From Cardinalis cardinalis (Eukaryota > Chordata > Aves > Passeriformes > Cardinalidae): 64,000 bases of DNA. The notes beneath the pieces are model-generated. The model did not search any database. It worked only from the letters and a program-made list of their open reading frames with translations, and was not told the origin of the DNA. Positions 41,366-54,635 of the stretch are shown here, one piece after another (within the stretch, counting starts at the first letter, position 1; each line of letters begins with the position of its first letter). The DNA lies in contig JACDOX010000030.1 in NCBI GenBank assembly GCA_014549065.1, positions 1,620,033 through 1,684,032 on the forward strand, in the 5' to 3' direction. Position numbers and translations under genes: made by a program.

Positions 41366-44300
41366 GGTTACAAGCCCATTCATAAGAGTTTTGGTTTTTT
41401 ATAGTACAAACAGACATTTCCTGTGACACTACATGCTGGATCAGACCTGGCAGAAGGACAGGCAGTTTCTGTAGGCAGACCACAGCACATTTTTGTGACG
41501 TCATGAGAGAGAAACAAGAAGTCAGCTGAACACAAATAACACACATTTCCTGCAGTCAGTTTTCACTTCCAGTCTCAAAACTACGCCTTTTTGTTCTTCA
41601 CACTTAGCTGTGTGAAATTGTCCCACTAACCCATTCAACCCTGTCCCTTCTCTGTGGTCCTCAAGTAGTTCACTCCTTATTCNGATTATTGAGACACACA
41701 GTACTTCTCTCTTAGCCATCTATGGATTGTTTTCCTACCTGAATCCCAGATTGCACAATGGGGATGATTGCTGCTTACCTAATGTTTGTTATAAAACCCG
41801 TGACAGCATTTTTTCCTTGCTGCTGTACAAGAGGAAATAGCATTTTATTTGAAATGCTGTGCTGAGTGTCAACATGAGAGGTGTTTTAAAAGAGCTGAGA
41901 AGTATGCTGTCAGGAAAATGTTTCCAGGCCTACCTTCCCTCCCACATCCAACTGTGTTGAAATAATCAAATGCTATCCCACTCGTGCTTGGGAAGAGGAT
42001 GACTAACAGCAGCTAATTACTGCTCAATCTGTTGCCCTCAGCAGCTATTGGTCTGAATCACACCCCCTGGCACCGAGGGGGCACAGTTTGTGTGTGGAGG
42101 CACCTCAATTTTTTGGGGTCTTCCTTGGGAGGCAGCAACTGGGAGAAGCAGTGCACACGTTAAGGTGCTACCACTGCCAGCATGCCTGGCTCAGCAGATG
42201 GCCTGGGCAGCCTGGCTGTGAGCCTCTCTGGCTCAGCCCTGTCCTGCTGGGGCCCTGGGCAAGCCAATGGCACACTGCAGAAAGGACAAGGCGGTCTCTA
42301 ATTTCTTCCTGCTCCATCCTTGCGCAGCAGAGACTGAACCTCGCCCAGTGGTACTGGATAGGAGTTCCTGCTTTCTTCCCAGTTTGCTGCTGCAGTAGCA
42401 AAGAGTTGGCAGAGGGCCTTCTGTATCACATTTGATCTGTTGACACTTGCAGCAGCGCTGGACTCGAGCGCTGTAGGAGTTTCCGTCTGGAGAAATATGG
42501 TAGCCCTTCCTGCCTCCTCATTCCGCTCCCCACGGAAAACCTCCCCTTTGTTTTCCCAAATTCTGGGCCAAATAAAATATACCAAAATAACACTGGAGAC
42601 ACAGAAGGAATCTCTTGCCTCAAACTTGGCCTCGGAGCAATACATGCAGCCGTGAGTTGTCTCACAAGTGAAGTCATGNGGGTGGAATCCAGGCAGGGTT
42701 TCACCAGCAGGGACTGAAGGTTTGCCCTGGCTGCTCTGCAAANAGGTACCCCCTTGTTTGTGGTGGCCAGAGTGACCACTAAATCTGTTTTCATGCCAGG
42801 ACAATCCAGAATTATATTTTTCAGCTGGTTAATTTAAAGCTTTCTAAGAAAGGCAGGGACAGAAGGTCTTGAGCTGTGGTGGTGTACCTGCCTGCTGGCC
42901 AACATGCTGTGACATTTCAGTGTTGCACAGAGAAGGGGCAGGAAAGCAATACTTGCACCAGAGTTATTAGAGTTCCTGCCTCATTGCTGAAGCTTTTTAT
43001 TATTTCAGCAATATTCTCCTGAGTAATCATGTAGTTCTGCTGCACTCATTTAATGTATTCAACACCTGACACCTGAGCCAGATGTTGACTTTCTATAGCA
43101 CAGCTCACCTGCCACAAAGGCACCAGTATTATCCTGTCTGTGCAGGGCACAGCTCTATCATAGGGAGCCCCTTGCATGTGAGACAGCCAGCCCCTCACAG
43201 GGATATTACAGAGCCTCCTTCCTNACTCAGGGCTCCTCAGTGTCATTCCAGGCTCAAGCATTACACCATGAAGGAATCTGGGATTGGGTCTAGAGCTGAC
43301 GATGTAGCACGGTACTGTTCTTTACTTGGGAGTAAGATAAGCACTGTTATCAAGCTTCTGTCCTTGCTGACACCTGGGGCAGCTCTAATGCATCTCAGTT
43401 CTGCACAGCTAATGATGCAGTCCCTTTAAGACAAAGGACTTAGAGAGATTTCTCTAAAATGTAAAATGCAGCTTCCGTTTCTGCTGACTTGAAAAGCATA
43501 TTACTAAGTAAAACCTGTNCAATTTATTCTACCTGGTAGAGATTTTCACCCCTGTATGCAATCAGTGTCAAGACAATATGTCTGGTGATAATGAATAGCC
43601 NCATACTGTGTGCTGTAACTCCAATTCTTTTTATGGAGCTTTAATCTCTTCCCTATTCCATCTGCCTCCTGCGCTAACAAAGGCCATCTGGCTCCTCAGA
43701 GCCACCTATGCTCTGCTTAGGTGGGATGCAAGTGTCTGAAGCAGCACTTGCTCTTCTGAGGAAATTTCCATTGCAGGTATAGGCTGAGAATGGGGTCACC
43801 CATTGTGGACANTTCTGGCATACATTGGCCTTAAAGATCAAAAGAGATCTTCACTGCAGCCTGGCCAGACACCCTGTTTAACCTCTGCTCTAGAATGACA
43901 CCTGTTCTCCTCTCCCAAATGTGCTGGCTGAACCACATTAGAACTGTAGAGGTAATTCAGCACCTCAGCAAGGTCCTGAGGATGGCCCTCTGCAGCTTGT
44001 CTCCAGCCTGTCGTGGACAATGTCATGTCATCTAGTANAGACAGCAAGCTAGTTTATACCAAGTGAAGTGCTCAGCCTCCATTTTCTCCTCCTCTCTCTA
44101 CATTCCTCATCTGGTTCTGGTCTGCTGCTTTCAGATGCAAATTGCTGGTGAAAATGTATATATCAAATATTTTNTCTTAGAAGGAAGTTCTCCCTAATGG
44201 TCCAGCAGCTTCTCAGTGGCAGCATTGTTTGACAGATGTTCAGAAAAGAACTTTATGTCTCTAGCTAGGCTTTCACACTTGACTATAATGTGCTCTCACC

Positions 44301-44854
44301 TTTATATGGAAACACTTCAGAGCTGACAATGAGACCCTTATTCATGGATATAGCAGACACTGCAATCACCTCTAGATCACAGCAATTCAGGAAGTGTGCT
44401 CTGGGTGNCTGCAGAGAATTCAAGGTAACCATTCCATGAATGTTCATAGGATCACTGGCTAAGTAACAAGAGGAATAACATTATTTTAAATATCAAATAA
44501 GAAAATTATTGTGTGAGGATTCTAGCACTAGCCCACTTTTCCTGCTGCACAAGTCCTCCTCCTCTTACCTAACTCCCTCTTGTATGAAATCCAGGTTTCC
44601 TCAATTAATTCCTGATGAACAGCCTTGCTCTGGCTTTTGTGTCCTATGCTCCACATTCTTTAGATTTTTCTTATAGATGTTATAGCTGAGATTTTCCCCT
44701 TTTTTTTGCCTTTTTTATCACGTTCCCTTGTTCTTGCACCCAGCTCCTCCTGGTTAACTGGTTCTCCACCTCTGTCTGCCTTTCCATCCTGCCTTCCCAC
44801 CTTGGGTATCAGCACCACCTGCCCTCTGCCCTGAGCCTGCCAAGCCTCCATCAG

Positions 44855-44990
44855 AGGAGACCTTTGAGAACAGGTTAGACTCACATTTACCAGAAACAGC
44901 ATACAGTTCATTCTGCCTTTGGGCAGGAAACCAATTAAAGGACTTACTGAGGCCCCTTCCAGACCTGCTTCTTTCTGATTCTATTATCCT
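44855..44990 (+). mobile_element. Ancient CR1-type LINE 3' end fragment
   Basis: The order of cctttgagaacaggttagac, tcacattt, ttctgcctttgggcagg, ttactgaggccccttccag and ttctgattctatta matches the terminal part of an old sauropsid CR1 family, which ends in TTCTATGATTCTAT-type octamers. It is plus oriented, only about 135 bp long and strongly diverged. The upstream boundary is unclear. Confidence 0.72.
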
Positions 44991-47900
44991 TTGCATTAGT
45001 GGGAGAGCAGTAATGGAGCCACACTTCTTGGCACAAGCATTTCCAAGAGATTGTTATCTTGGGCTCTTGGGCTTGCAGCTGGACATCCCCTTTTGGCTGC
45101 CTGCAGGGGAGCACAGGCTGCAGCCAGCGCCAGGGCTTGCCATTTTGGCTTCAGAAATGACTCAAATATCTGAGCCTCTTATTTCCATAAGGTTATCAAA
45201 TTACCTTCTTTTTCAGTTATTCTATATTTTACAAATACAATGGCCACAGATACTTCTTATTAAAATAGGGGTCTTTTGTCATTCTGATTAAATTTGTATT
45301 TATCTTTGTAGATAATTCTGCAGCACACAATGCTCCACAGTACATCCTGAAAGCATTTGGAGCATAGCTACTCTTTCAATCAGCTGATGAATTTGCTGTC
45401 AGGTGTGCAGGTAGGATATCCCAGTTAAGAAATTCAGCTATTCCAAAATTATTAATTTTTCTCTTGTATTATTCTTTGTTAAATAGCTTTATATAGAGTA
45501 AAAAAAAAAAAGCTTTACTGCACGTAAAAAACATTCTAGAATGAATGCCCTATTATACCCATCCAGCTGCAAATTGCTGTTATCTGNTCTGAACAATTAG
45601 CTTATTATCCATCCTCTTAAAACCTGATACCAGCCCATCATCTTGGAGCCCGAAGTATAAAGCCATTCATTAACTTCCTGATACTTTGGATCAGCCTGCA
45701 AAAACAGCTCAGTGTTCCAGCATCCCTCTCCATAGGGTTGCTCATTATCANCTATCAGCTTTTGTGCTAACAGTTCCTCATGGAGCACAGAGCAGGAGCC
45801 AGAGCCTTTGCCTGTGGTTTTCTATGATTTTAAGCGCTTTTGGACTGAACTTACATCAATATTGTTACTGGTGTACTTAAAATAATAGTCCAAAGAATAG
45901 ATGACTGGAAAAAGGTGAGGTGGTTTGGGGAGGAGGAGGAAATACCAATGCTGCTGGAAAAACAACTTTTTTTTTTTTAGAAAAAACAGTGTTTCAGTGA
46001 GGCAGGTTTTACAACAAGCACCACTGACTTCTGTGGAGTTGCTCCTAAATTGTACTGAAAGAACTGAGGAAAGAGTAGAAATTTTATAGAGGTATGAAGC
46101 AGTTAAAAGATACAGAACATTTCAAACAAAATGGATCTTTGAAACAATCAGAAGTTTTCAGAACTCTGGTACAGACAGTTCAAAGCTCAAAGGCTTTCAG
46201 GCTTGTGTAACCCTCTGAAGTAAATCCATGCAGCTCACAGGGTAGAGAACTCATAAAAAGCATTTTCAAAATCAAAGGCCTGACTACTATATCCTTTCCT
46301 TGGAAAATTGNGCTGTCCTGTGCTGTTTGCCAGTTTTTAGTCACCTCTCAAGTACGACATGATGTGTACTTGTGGGTCACAGCAATTAATTTAATTGCTT
46401 TCTGCCTATTCCTTGAAAGTACTCCTGGCTAGCTGTTAGTCTGAGAGGGAATTTGTAAGTGTAAAAACATGATTTGTTNTTTCAGTTGTGCTCTATATTG
46501 TTTCCTTACATTTCTGCGGTTCCGTTTTCTCATTGTTTTTGNTATCCTTTGGATCTCTGTTTTGCTAGAACACACCTCAGACAGATACAGTAAGGCACGG
46601 CCAAAAAACCCCTGACAATAAACCCTTGTGATGTGAGTGGAATTTCTCTTTTTCCTCCCGTCGCTTCCAAAGGAAAGCTAATTGCTGTCACACCCTGNTC
46701 CCCACCTGCGGCAGCGCACCGCAGGCTGCTCACGGTGACAAAGATGCTCCATGTCCCAGCGCTGCTGGNGGCACCGTGGGGCAGAGTCCCCACCCCTGCC
46801 TGCTCTGGGGCTGCTGGAGGGTGAAGGTTTAGGAGGGGCTGGCAGAAGGACGGGCTGTCCTTTTTCCTGCTGGAGGCAGGGAGTGCTGGCCCTCTCGGAG
46901 GCNGGCAGAAGCAGCTGGTCCGGCTCCGCAATGACAAGCGCACAGGTGTTGGGAATTTGCCCAAGGGCACGGGTCCCAGATGAGGGATGCAAATAGGGGA
47001 GAGGAGATGCAGTGCTTCAGAGGGGGATGGACCCAGAGNCAGCCCCACACAAAGGCAGCCCATCCTCTAGGGCATCCAACAGGCTGCCTCTGTCTGGGAA
47101 GAAGCACGACAGGGATTCTTTCCTATTTGGTGGGTTGAATTGTTCCTTGCCTTTGATTCATTATGGGGAAAAAGTCTTAAATTGAGATGCTGTCAGGCAA
47201 GTGCCCTTGGTGTTCATTATCATCAGCTGGCAGGAGGCAAGACTGTCCTGTGATGGTAGAGAACAGGAACTTTCTTCTATCAGCATCTTTCCATCCAAGC
47301 TGCTTGTAAAGCTATTCTGCTTTCTTCCCCCATTTTCACCTTCCTGACTGAGGGATGCACACTGCCAGCAGCCCTCAGTGCTGAGGGAAAACATCTGCTG
47401 GTGATGTTCCAAACCAGGGAACAGGCAGGGAAGGCTCAGAGCCTCTGTCTGCAGGTGACCTGGATAAAATACCAGTTTCCAAGGATGCTGTTTTCATTCA
47501 GATGGCCAGGTGCTGTCTGACAGGAAAAATTCCTTTCTCTCTTCTTTTAGAAGAGCTATTCCTCAAACAGTAATTCTACTATAATGAGAAGAAAAAAAAA
47601 ACCCCAAGCGAGTCAGGATGAAGTTAGTTACTCATAAATTGTTGATTTTGGAATCCTGTTTCAGGCATCCAAAAGCAAGATGGGTTGCATTTTCATGCTA
47701 ACTCGTAATCCCCAGTATGCTTTCAATTTGCTATGGATTATATACTGGGAAAGACTGTGATTCTCTTCTGCTTTAGATCAAGGNAGGCTTGTAACTCCAA
47801 CATGATGGGCAGCCACAGATGCCTGGTGTGATTGGGTAGCCTGGTCAGCATTTACACAAGACTGGAGAAGTTTGTGAGAAATGCTTTTGTTATCATATTT

Positions 47901-48260
47901 CTTGGCTTCCACTGCATGGGNTTTTTTTTTGAGTAAAAATTATAACAAACTAAACCACTCTTCATATTAGTTAATGGGCACAGAAAAAAAAATTCCTGTG
48001 GGAGGATTTTTTTTTTCCTAGCATAATGATAGATTTCACTAGGAAAAAATTCTGTTTATTCCAAAATAAACTGTTAGCATTCTAAGCCATTTCTGTGGGG
48101 TTTTATCTATCCTAATCTAATCAGAACTATTTTTAGAACAGCAGTGCATAATAATATTAGGCAGCACTGATCTCTGAGACAATTTGAGACTCCCAGTCGA
48201 GTTTCTGCTAGAGATGTGCGCCATAAAAAGCCCCATCACAGATTTGCCCCTTTGTTGCAG

Positions 48261-48370
48261 AGGCTGCCAGACAGATCAAGGACTTAAAGGGCCTGCCATT
48301 TGAAGTCTCTGCAGTTTGAAGATGTGCTGTCAGGGATCAGTGTGGAGAAGGCTTTTGTTCTGCTGCTGGA
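48261..48370 (+). other. Unassigned exon-like segment with consensus splice sites
   Basis: A pyrimidine-rich acceptor (gcccctttgttgcag, AG at 48259-48260) is followed by 110 bases and then the donor GGA|GTAAGTG (GT at 48371-48372). No frame is open throughout. The first half reads protein-like in one frame (AARQIKDLKGLPFE) and the second half in another (LQFEDVLSGISVEKAF). That suggests either a noncoding exon or a decayed coding exon with a frameshift. It is on the same strand as NINJ2, about 10 kb upstream. No product is recognised and it may be chance. Confidence 0.3.
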
Positions 48371-50726
48371 GTAAGTGTTTGCAGATGAAAGGAGCCTGGG
48401 CCATCAACCTGACACTTTTCCAGGCATGAAATTCACTTAGAACTAAGCATGGGATGGTGGACTGAAAAATAACATATATTTATTTTGCCTTTGCTTACTA
48501 CTTTGAGGAGCGTCCCAATCACTTCATAAAGGAATACTGAATACTGATACATAATTAACCTGCTGGAATGGAGGATTTACAGCATAAAGAGCAGACATTT
48601 GAAATGGCACAGGCAAAGTTCTGAGGCTATCTTACAGTAATTGTTTCCATTACTTTCAGTGTGTTTTGATCAAGCCCTTAGCACTTTTGGAGGAGAGGTA
48701 TTTGGTCATCTGTCAAAAAAAACTGTGTCACAAAACCATCAAAATAGTGGGATTTTTTTAAGCATGAACATAGATATGATGTGGTGTCTTATTCCTTGAA
48801 CTAACCCCTCAGATCACAGGTGAAATGCCCGGGGTAAGACAGTGAAAACAGGAAGCACTTTTCAGTCCACAGAGATTACTACATACCCCTAGGTAAGTTA
48901 AAGGTGTCAAAGTCATTAAAAAATTAACTGATATAATTTCTTTTGTGACCCTACAAAATTGAATAGAAAAGGTGAATCACTGTAAGTTTTCACCTTATGT
49001 TGTTAGGTTGTCAGCACACCTGGCCTTCTCGCTGTACCCATCATCCAGTGCCCCCCCATACTCCCACCAAGGAGCAGCTGACTTTATGCTGTATCCTCTG
49101 GTCAAAGACCTCCAAGCACCTAATGTTGTTCACCACCTGATTATTTACTGTAGCCACAGAGAGCANGTCGCTCATCATTGCAATTCAGCCACCCCTGGGA
49201 TGAGAGGCAGGCAGNGAGCAAGTACTACACAAGGGATCAAAGCAGAAAGCACTGAATATCATGTTCTTAATAAGTTTTGGACAGAGGTAAGCAAAGAGAT
49301 TTACAAAGAAAGTGATGCAGAATTCTAACTGACACANTTAGCTAAATCCCTGATTTTACTTTAAATTGTATAAAACATTGCCTGCTCAATAACATGTTGG
49401 AGATTGGCTCAGAGGAAAATGCTGCCAACACTATTCTCTAATATTTTTTAGGAGAAAAAGGACTGACCCTGTCTGCATTGTGAGCACCTTGTAAGAAGAA
49501 CTTGTGCCCATAGAAACAGACATAATGGATGACTGTGCAGATGTGATCCCACCAGTTGGTGTCTACCACAAGGGCTCTGCTTTCTGCCAGAGGATGAGTC
49601 AATTATGGAGCCCTGGCAATCAAGGCTGGCATCAAGCACAGCACCTTTTCCTCCTCTCTTCTGTCTTGGCAGCCCCTGCTCCATGGCTCAGCTAGGANGG
49701 ACACACTCAGACACACCAATACTTTTATTCATGCACACGCAGGGGAGGGTTTGACCCTGCTCCCATTGCTGGGTTTCAGTGTGATTTAGTGGGTGCAGCA
49801 GGAGGAGATTCACTGGAGAAGATGCTGCCATCCTTTGTACCAGCATTANTTTGAGGTGAATTTCTGACTCCAAGTGCCCTGCTCCGAATATATTGCAGTA
49901 CAACTGAGAACAAAGCATTACTCTAAAGTACAAAATTTACTGTTGCTGCCTGCATGAGAAAACAATTCTCTGTAACTTCCCTAATCAGTGAGGATGCCTC
50001 AGACCTTGCAAGCAGATGACTTTGTGAGTAGTTGGCTGCAGCAGGCGAGTCTCATACTCAAGCACAGAATAAAGCAGGTGATCCCAGGCAGCCCCAGCTC
50101 CCCTGAGCTCCCAGGGCTTGGCTGTGCAGGCTGAGGAGCAGGTGGGTTCTTTGCTCACATTACTCATGCAGCTGAAGCTCAGCACTTTGTTTCATGCTCT
50201 GCTGTCTAAGGCTGGAGTGGCCAGCACGCTGCAGATTTGAACCTGCTCTTCCTACCACATCAAAGGAATCTGGTGCTGGGCCAGATTTGGATCTCCCACC
50301 AGTTTTAACTGGTATAAACTGTGTGATAACTGGTAACTGAGCTGTGTGTAACAACTATATTACTTAAGATCTCCAAGCACCTAATATGAGCCTTAAGCAA
50401 GTAATGAAAGAGCACTAAACCACAAAATGCTTTGAAACCAGTAAGTAAGTAATAAAAAAGTCAGTAATATAGTGATTGAAATATTATCAGAGTGATTTGA
50501 AATCCAGAATTTTTACGAAATAATGCTAAGCATCAGTCATTGTACAAGCTAATACTGAGCATGATGCAATGATCCTGTTAAGTGCTTAGGCCAGGAAGGA
50601 TTTTACAACTTCATTTCCCAATGGTAATCAGAAACAGTCTGGTAGAAATAAATGCAGTTATGCTCATGTATTCAGAGCACAGGGCAAAAGAAGATCATGT
50701 GTTGTTTAGTGAATCGCTGCAATCTA

Positions 50727-50741
50727 TTTTTTTTTTTTTTT
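50727..50741. repeat. Poly-T tract
   Basis: Fifteen consecutive T in intergenic DNA, read as an A-run on the minus strand. No SINE or LINE body was recognised beside it. Confidence 0.8.
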
Positions 50742-53700
50742 CTTGCCACATTCTCTCATCTCCCAAGCACATCTGGTGTTTTAGGAACATTGTATTCAAC
50801 AGTGGTAAAGGACACTAGGGCCAAGAATAACAAATGAAAAATGAAAACACTGGGGCCTAATGCTGATCTCATATGGGTGTAAATCAGAGGGATTCCAGCA
50901 AAGCCTTTGGAACCACCCCAGTGAAATACTTGTGTCTGATTCTGGGTCAAAACTGTACAGACCAGTGATTTTCACTGTCAGGCCTGAAATTCTTCCATTC
51001 CACTGGGAAAATCTGCTGCAAAATATCTTTAACAGAGCTTCTCACAAACATCACAAATGCTGAGGAAGTGACAAAGTACAGCAGAAAGGCNTTAGTAGCA
51101 CTTGTGTCTGCACCAAGTAATGTAAAATACCCATCAAACCAGATAAAGTACAAGTATTTGATTTGCAATTTGCAGCACAAAAAATGGAGTTTGACTGCAA
51201 ATAAATATATATTTTACATGTAGTTATTGGATCAGTGTGTGCTTCCTCTTCAGCCCTTGAAAGACAGAGAAAGTCTTTCCACTGACTGCAGGGTGGGTTC
51301 TCCTCAGTAACACAACCTTCTGAATAATATACATTATTGCACTTTGTAGTTCTGATCCCGACCTGAGGAACTGCCATAACCACAACACTTGTAACACTTG
51401 GCAATTTAACTAAACAGACTGTCTTTAAAATGTAAACAGATCCCAGCTGCTTGTTGACAAAATTGTTTGAAGGCATCNGACTTTAAAACCTCTCAGTCCC
51501 CATTTGTTGCAGGGAGATCCTAGCAGGGAGGAAAAATGGGTGCATAAATGTCTGTACAGAAACCACTTTTGAGCCTGAAAAATTCTGTTTGCCCTCAGAA
51601 CCCCACAGGAAAAACCCAAAAGTACATTCAAGACACAAATCCAATAACTGCATTGAATTTCCTAATTCCAGATTCCACCACCTATTTTGCCTGATTGCTG
51701 TACACTTCTCAGAGCTAAATCACATCAAGGACCATTGTAAAAACATGGGTCTTCCTCTTCCTGGAGACATGATGCCAAAACGTGAGTAAATTTTAGGTTT
51801 GTCACTGTCNGGTGCTGCTGGTTTTATTTCACCCTCTGTACCTATATTTGTACCTTGTTAAATCACTTCCCTCCTCTCTCCTCTTTCAAACACTGATGGA
51901 ATCTCCCCCTGTCTCCCTTCAGGGCTGCTGTAAAGCTAACTGCAGTCAGGGGGACTTTTTGTGGGTTTAAAGGGGCTTTGTAGGATCTACTGGCTTTATT
52001 TATCCTCCACATGCTTTTCTTTTGAAACACCTATTTGCAAATTACCTTCTCAGTGCCTTGCAGTCGCTGCTGCTTCTGTTGTCTGCAGCTCATCAATGCT
52101 CTGGGGACAGGGCAGCCCTCTGGAAATGATGCTCCAGGTCCTGCTGTACAAAACCTCTCCCTGTTTTTNCTCCTTGTCCCTTTAGGTGAGGATGGCCTTT
52201 TAAACTCTGCTTTGCCAGAATTCAGTGAGCTGCTTGCTTTGTAAACAGAGGAATAACCTGCTCNGGGCTGCCCCTTGTTTGAGGTTGCATGCAATGAACA
52301 TGGAGCCAAGCAGCAGCAAGAATGCCTGACCTTAAAGGCTGCAGTTCAGTCAGGAGCTCCGAGATCTCGAGGCAAAGGGTTTCATGTTACTGACTCCGGT
52401 GTCTTTCATTGATTAGACCTTTTACAACTGATAGTGGCTTTCAAGGTTTATTTGGAAACTTTGTCAGGAGGGCAGAGGTGGGGGAAGGGGGAGAGTAAGC
52501 AAGGCTGAGGGTTTCTTTTATATTTAATGTGTGGCATCAGGATGGTGGCAGAAGGGAATGCCATTAAAACACCATTTCCAGATTTTGGTTGACTGCTGGC
52601 TCAGTTCTNCCTGGAGAGATGGGGGTGAACCCCGGAAAGAAGGAGGGTGCAAGAGAAGGAATCTGGGAGTCGTTCACTGTAGAGGATTTATTCCCTTCCC
52701 GCTTTCAAAATGCTTTCAGCTCCAGCTGAAGCACATCAGAGCGATGTGAATGATGGGAATCAGTCTGTGTGAACACCCCAGCTCTGTTCCAGCCTCAAAT
52801 CCATGGTCCTTGGTTAAATGTCATCCAGGTGAAATGCCACACNGGGAGCCAGGCAGCATTTGTTCACAGCATGCAAAATGTGCTCCTGGGGAGACCTGCT
52901 GCCAGGCTCAGAGTCAGGGGAGACTTTGTTCAAGCAAAAAGGGGGAAGAGAGGAAGTTTTATTTTGCCCAGTTCCCAAGGGCCTGATTCAGGGACTTTCA
53001 GGAAATAAAGTTATGGGAGCTTATAAGAGGGACTCTTAATTAGCTGAGTTTTCCAAGATTTACCCTGGAAAATGGCTTGCAAGGCTGGGAAACACTGCTG
53101 AGGCCAAACCCAGATAGGGACCAAGGCCATAAGCACTGCAGTCAGTAGAAATAGCCACAAGGAAGTTTGGGTGTCAGCAAGTTTTAGGTGTAGAAGTAAA
53201 ATGGAAAATGCTTTGGTAATCAGTAGAGAGCTCAGAAGTCAGTGGTGTGGCTCACTAAAGGATCAGGCACTGTCAGCAGTGATCATGAAACGGGGGCTGT
53301 GTGGAGGGGGGCACACCTGTGTGCCTCCTGACCCACTGGGGCTGAAAAAGTTTCAAGTATCAGTCTGTCTCAAGCTANGGAGACAAAAAGAGAGCATGAA
53401 GCAACCTGTAATTTCTGTAGGCTGTGGCTGAGCTGCTAAAAGGAGGGGGTGTGTGCTGGAATGCACATAACCCTTCTCTAACCTCTCACACCTTCCCGTG
53501 TTGGAGATAAGGGCTGACATGGGAGTTATTTGTCCACTCAAGCTCTCAAAGAGCTCAAGAAACTGCCAGTCAGGCTGTAGTCAAACCAAACTCCCTCTTT
53601 CTGGAGTNATGTCTTCTGCCAGGGTTAATTAATATTCTTAATCTACATTGCAAGTGCAGATTTTTGACTAAGGCAGAAAAAAATCGAATAGTCTAGCAAC

Positions 53701-54219
53701 CAGGAAAGAACACTGAGGCCTTAAAAACTCTTCTCCAAATGGGACACATCCTTCTTTTGTCAGACAAAGCAAGTTTGGGCTGCTAGGATTTCTGGGAATC
53801 ATCAATAGTCAGTTACCTGAGCTTCANGAGGTGACCTTGGTCTCCTTGCAGCCTGATCCCCCTTTATTCTCACTCTCACCGTGGTTTGCTACAGCATTNT
53901 AAAATGTTGAAGAGCGCTAAAAGAATTTTTCTTGTCTGGAATCTGTCCTGGCCTTCTGGAGGAAAAAATAGTGATTTTCTCTCAAGGACAAACAGAAAAC
54001 TACCACTCAGTCAGACCCCACAAAAATTACAGTCTCTGCCCTGACTCCCATTATCAATCCAAATACACAGAAGATTATTCCTCTATTATTTCTCCCACTT
54101 GCACCCCCATGACCATTTTCACCTGTGTTAATGCAGACTCCCAACAGTCCAAAACTCTCTGATAATTTAGCAGGAAAGAGTTCAGATAGCAGCAACNGCA
54201 CTCAGAGACCTATGAAATA

Positions 54220-54635
54220 TAACCTATGAGGAGACAGCAAAAGAATTTTTGTTTTCTTAAATACAGAGAAGACTGAGCAGAGACATGATAACAGTCCTCA
54301 AAAATGTAAACAACTGTAGCAAAGAGGAAGGAAATAATCTCTTCTCTCCCACGTGGAGAGGATAAGAATAACAGGGTAAAATTGCAGCAGGGACATTTTT
54401 TTTTATTAAGTATTACCAAAACCACTTGTAGCTGTTAGAATGGTGTTACTGAAACACTGGGGTAGGTTGCCTTGGAAATCAACACTTCTGGAGCACTTTC
54501 AAAGCAGGCTGGATCAACATCTGTGTTAACAGGGCAGATACCCCTGACCTGCTGTGCTCTTGGAGCTGGAGAAGGGATGGGTGACTCTTTAATATCCTTT
54601 CTAGCCTTGCTTTCATAAAATNTAATGATTCATTG
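54220..54635 (+). mobile_element. CR1 LINE 3' region, diverged, sense
   Basis: The segment follows the avian CR1 3' order: aacctatgaggagacagcaa, gagaagactgagcagagaca, tgataacagtcctcaaaaatgt, acactggggtaggttgcc, agcactttcaaagcaggctgg, then ctttaatatcctttctagcc and a tail resembling TTCTATGATTC. It is plus oriented, about 415 bp and clearly old. It carries only the 3' region, with no intact coding sequence. Confidence 0.8.

Larger units (their letters stand above)
32316..44854. other. Intergenic DNA between WNK1 and NINJ2, first part
   Basis: No gene could be supported. The sequence is AT-rich with GC-richer patches near 34,000-34,560 and 42,060-42,480. Open frames are short and unrelated to any family I recognise; a 77-codon cysteine-rich minus-strand frame at 33701-33934 is the only one with protein-like character. 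A perfect inverted repeat is at 40580-40607, a cluster of ATCATGAT palindromes at 40945-41000 and an A15 run at 41351-41365. No tRNA, known ncRNA or clear transposon was seen. Confidence 0.6.
44991..54219. other. Intergenic DNA between WNK1 and NINJ2, second part
   Basis: No supported protein gene. The stretch is AT-rich with single-copy character. An exon-like segment with consensus splice sites is at 48261-48370 (listed separately). A 118-codon plus frame (48972-49328) and frames around 46530-47107 have no family resemblance and overlap other frames of similar length, so they are treated as chance. A T15 run is at 50727-50741. Confidence 0.55.

Noticed and set aside
46530..47107. Overlapping ORFs of 177, 104 and 92 codons
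   Set aside because: Frames on both strands have similar lengths in a GC-richer patch with N bases. No motif or homologue is recognised.
48972..49328. 118-codon ORF with an internal AG/GTAAGC near its end
   Set aside because: A possible donor exists, but the acceptor is weak, the frame contains N codons and no homology is evident. Not strong enough to list as an exon.
49110..50385. Shared 15-mer ctccaagcacctaat at 49110-49124 and 50371-50385
   Set aside because: About one or two 15-base coincidences are expected in 64 kb; the flanks do not align.
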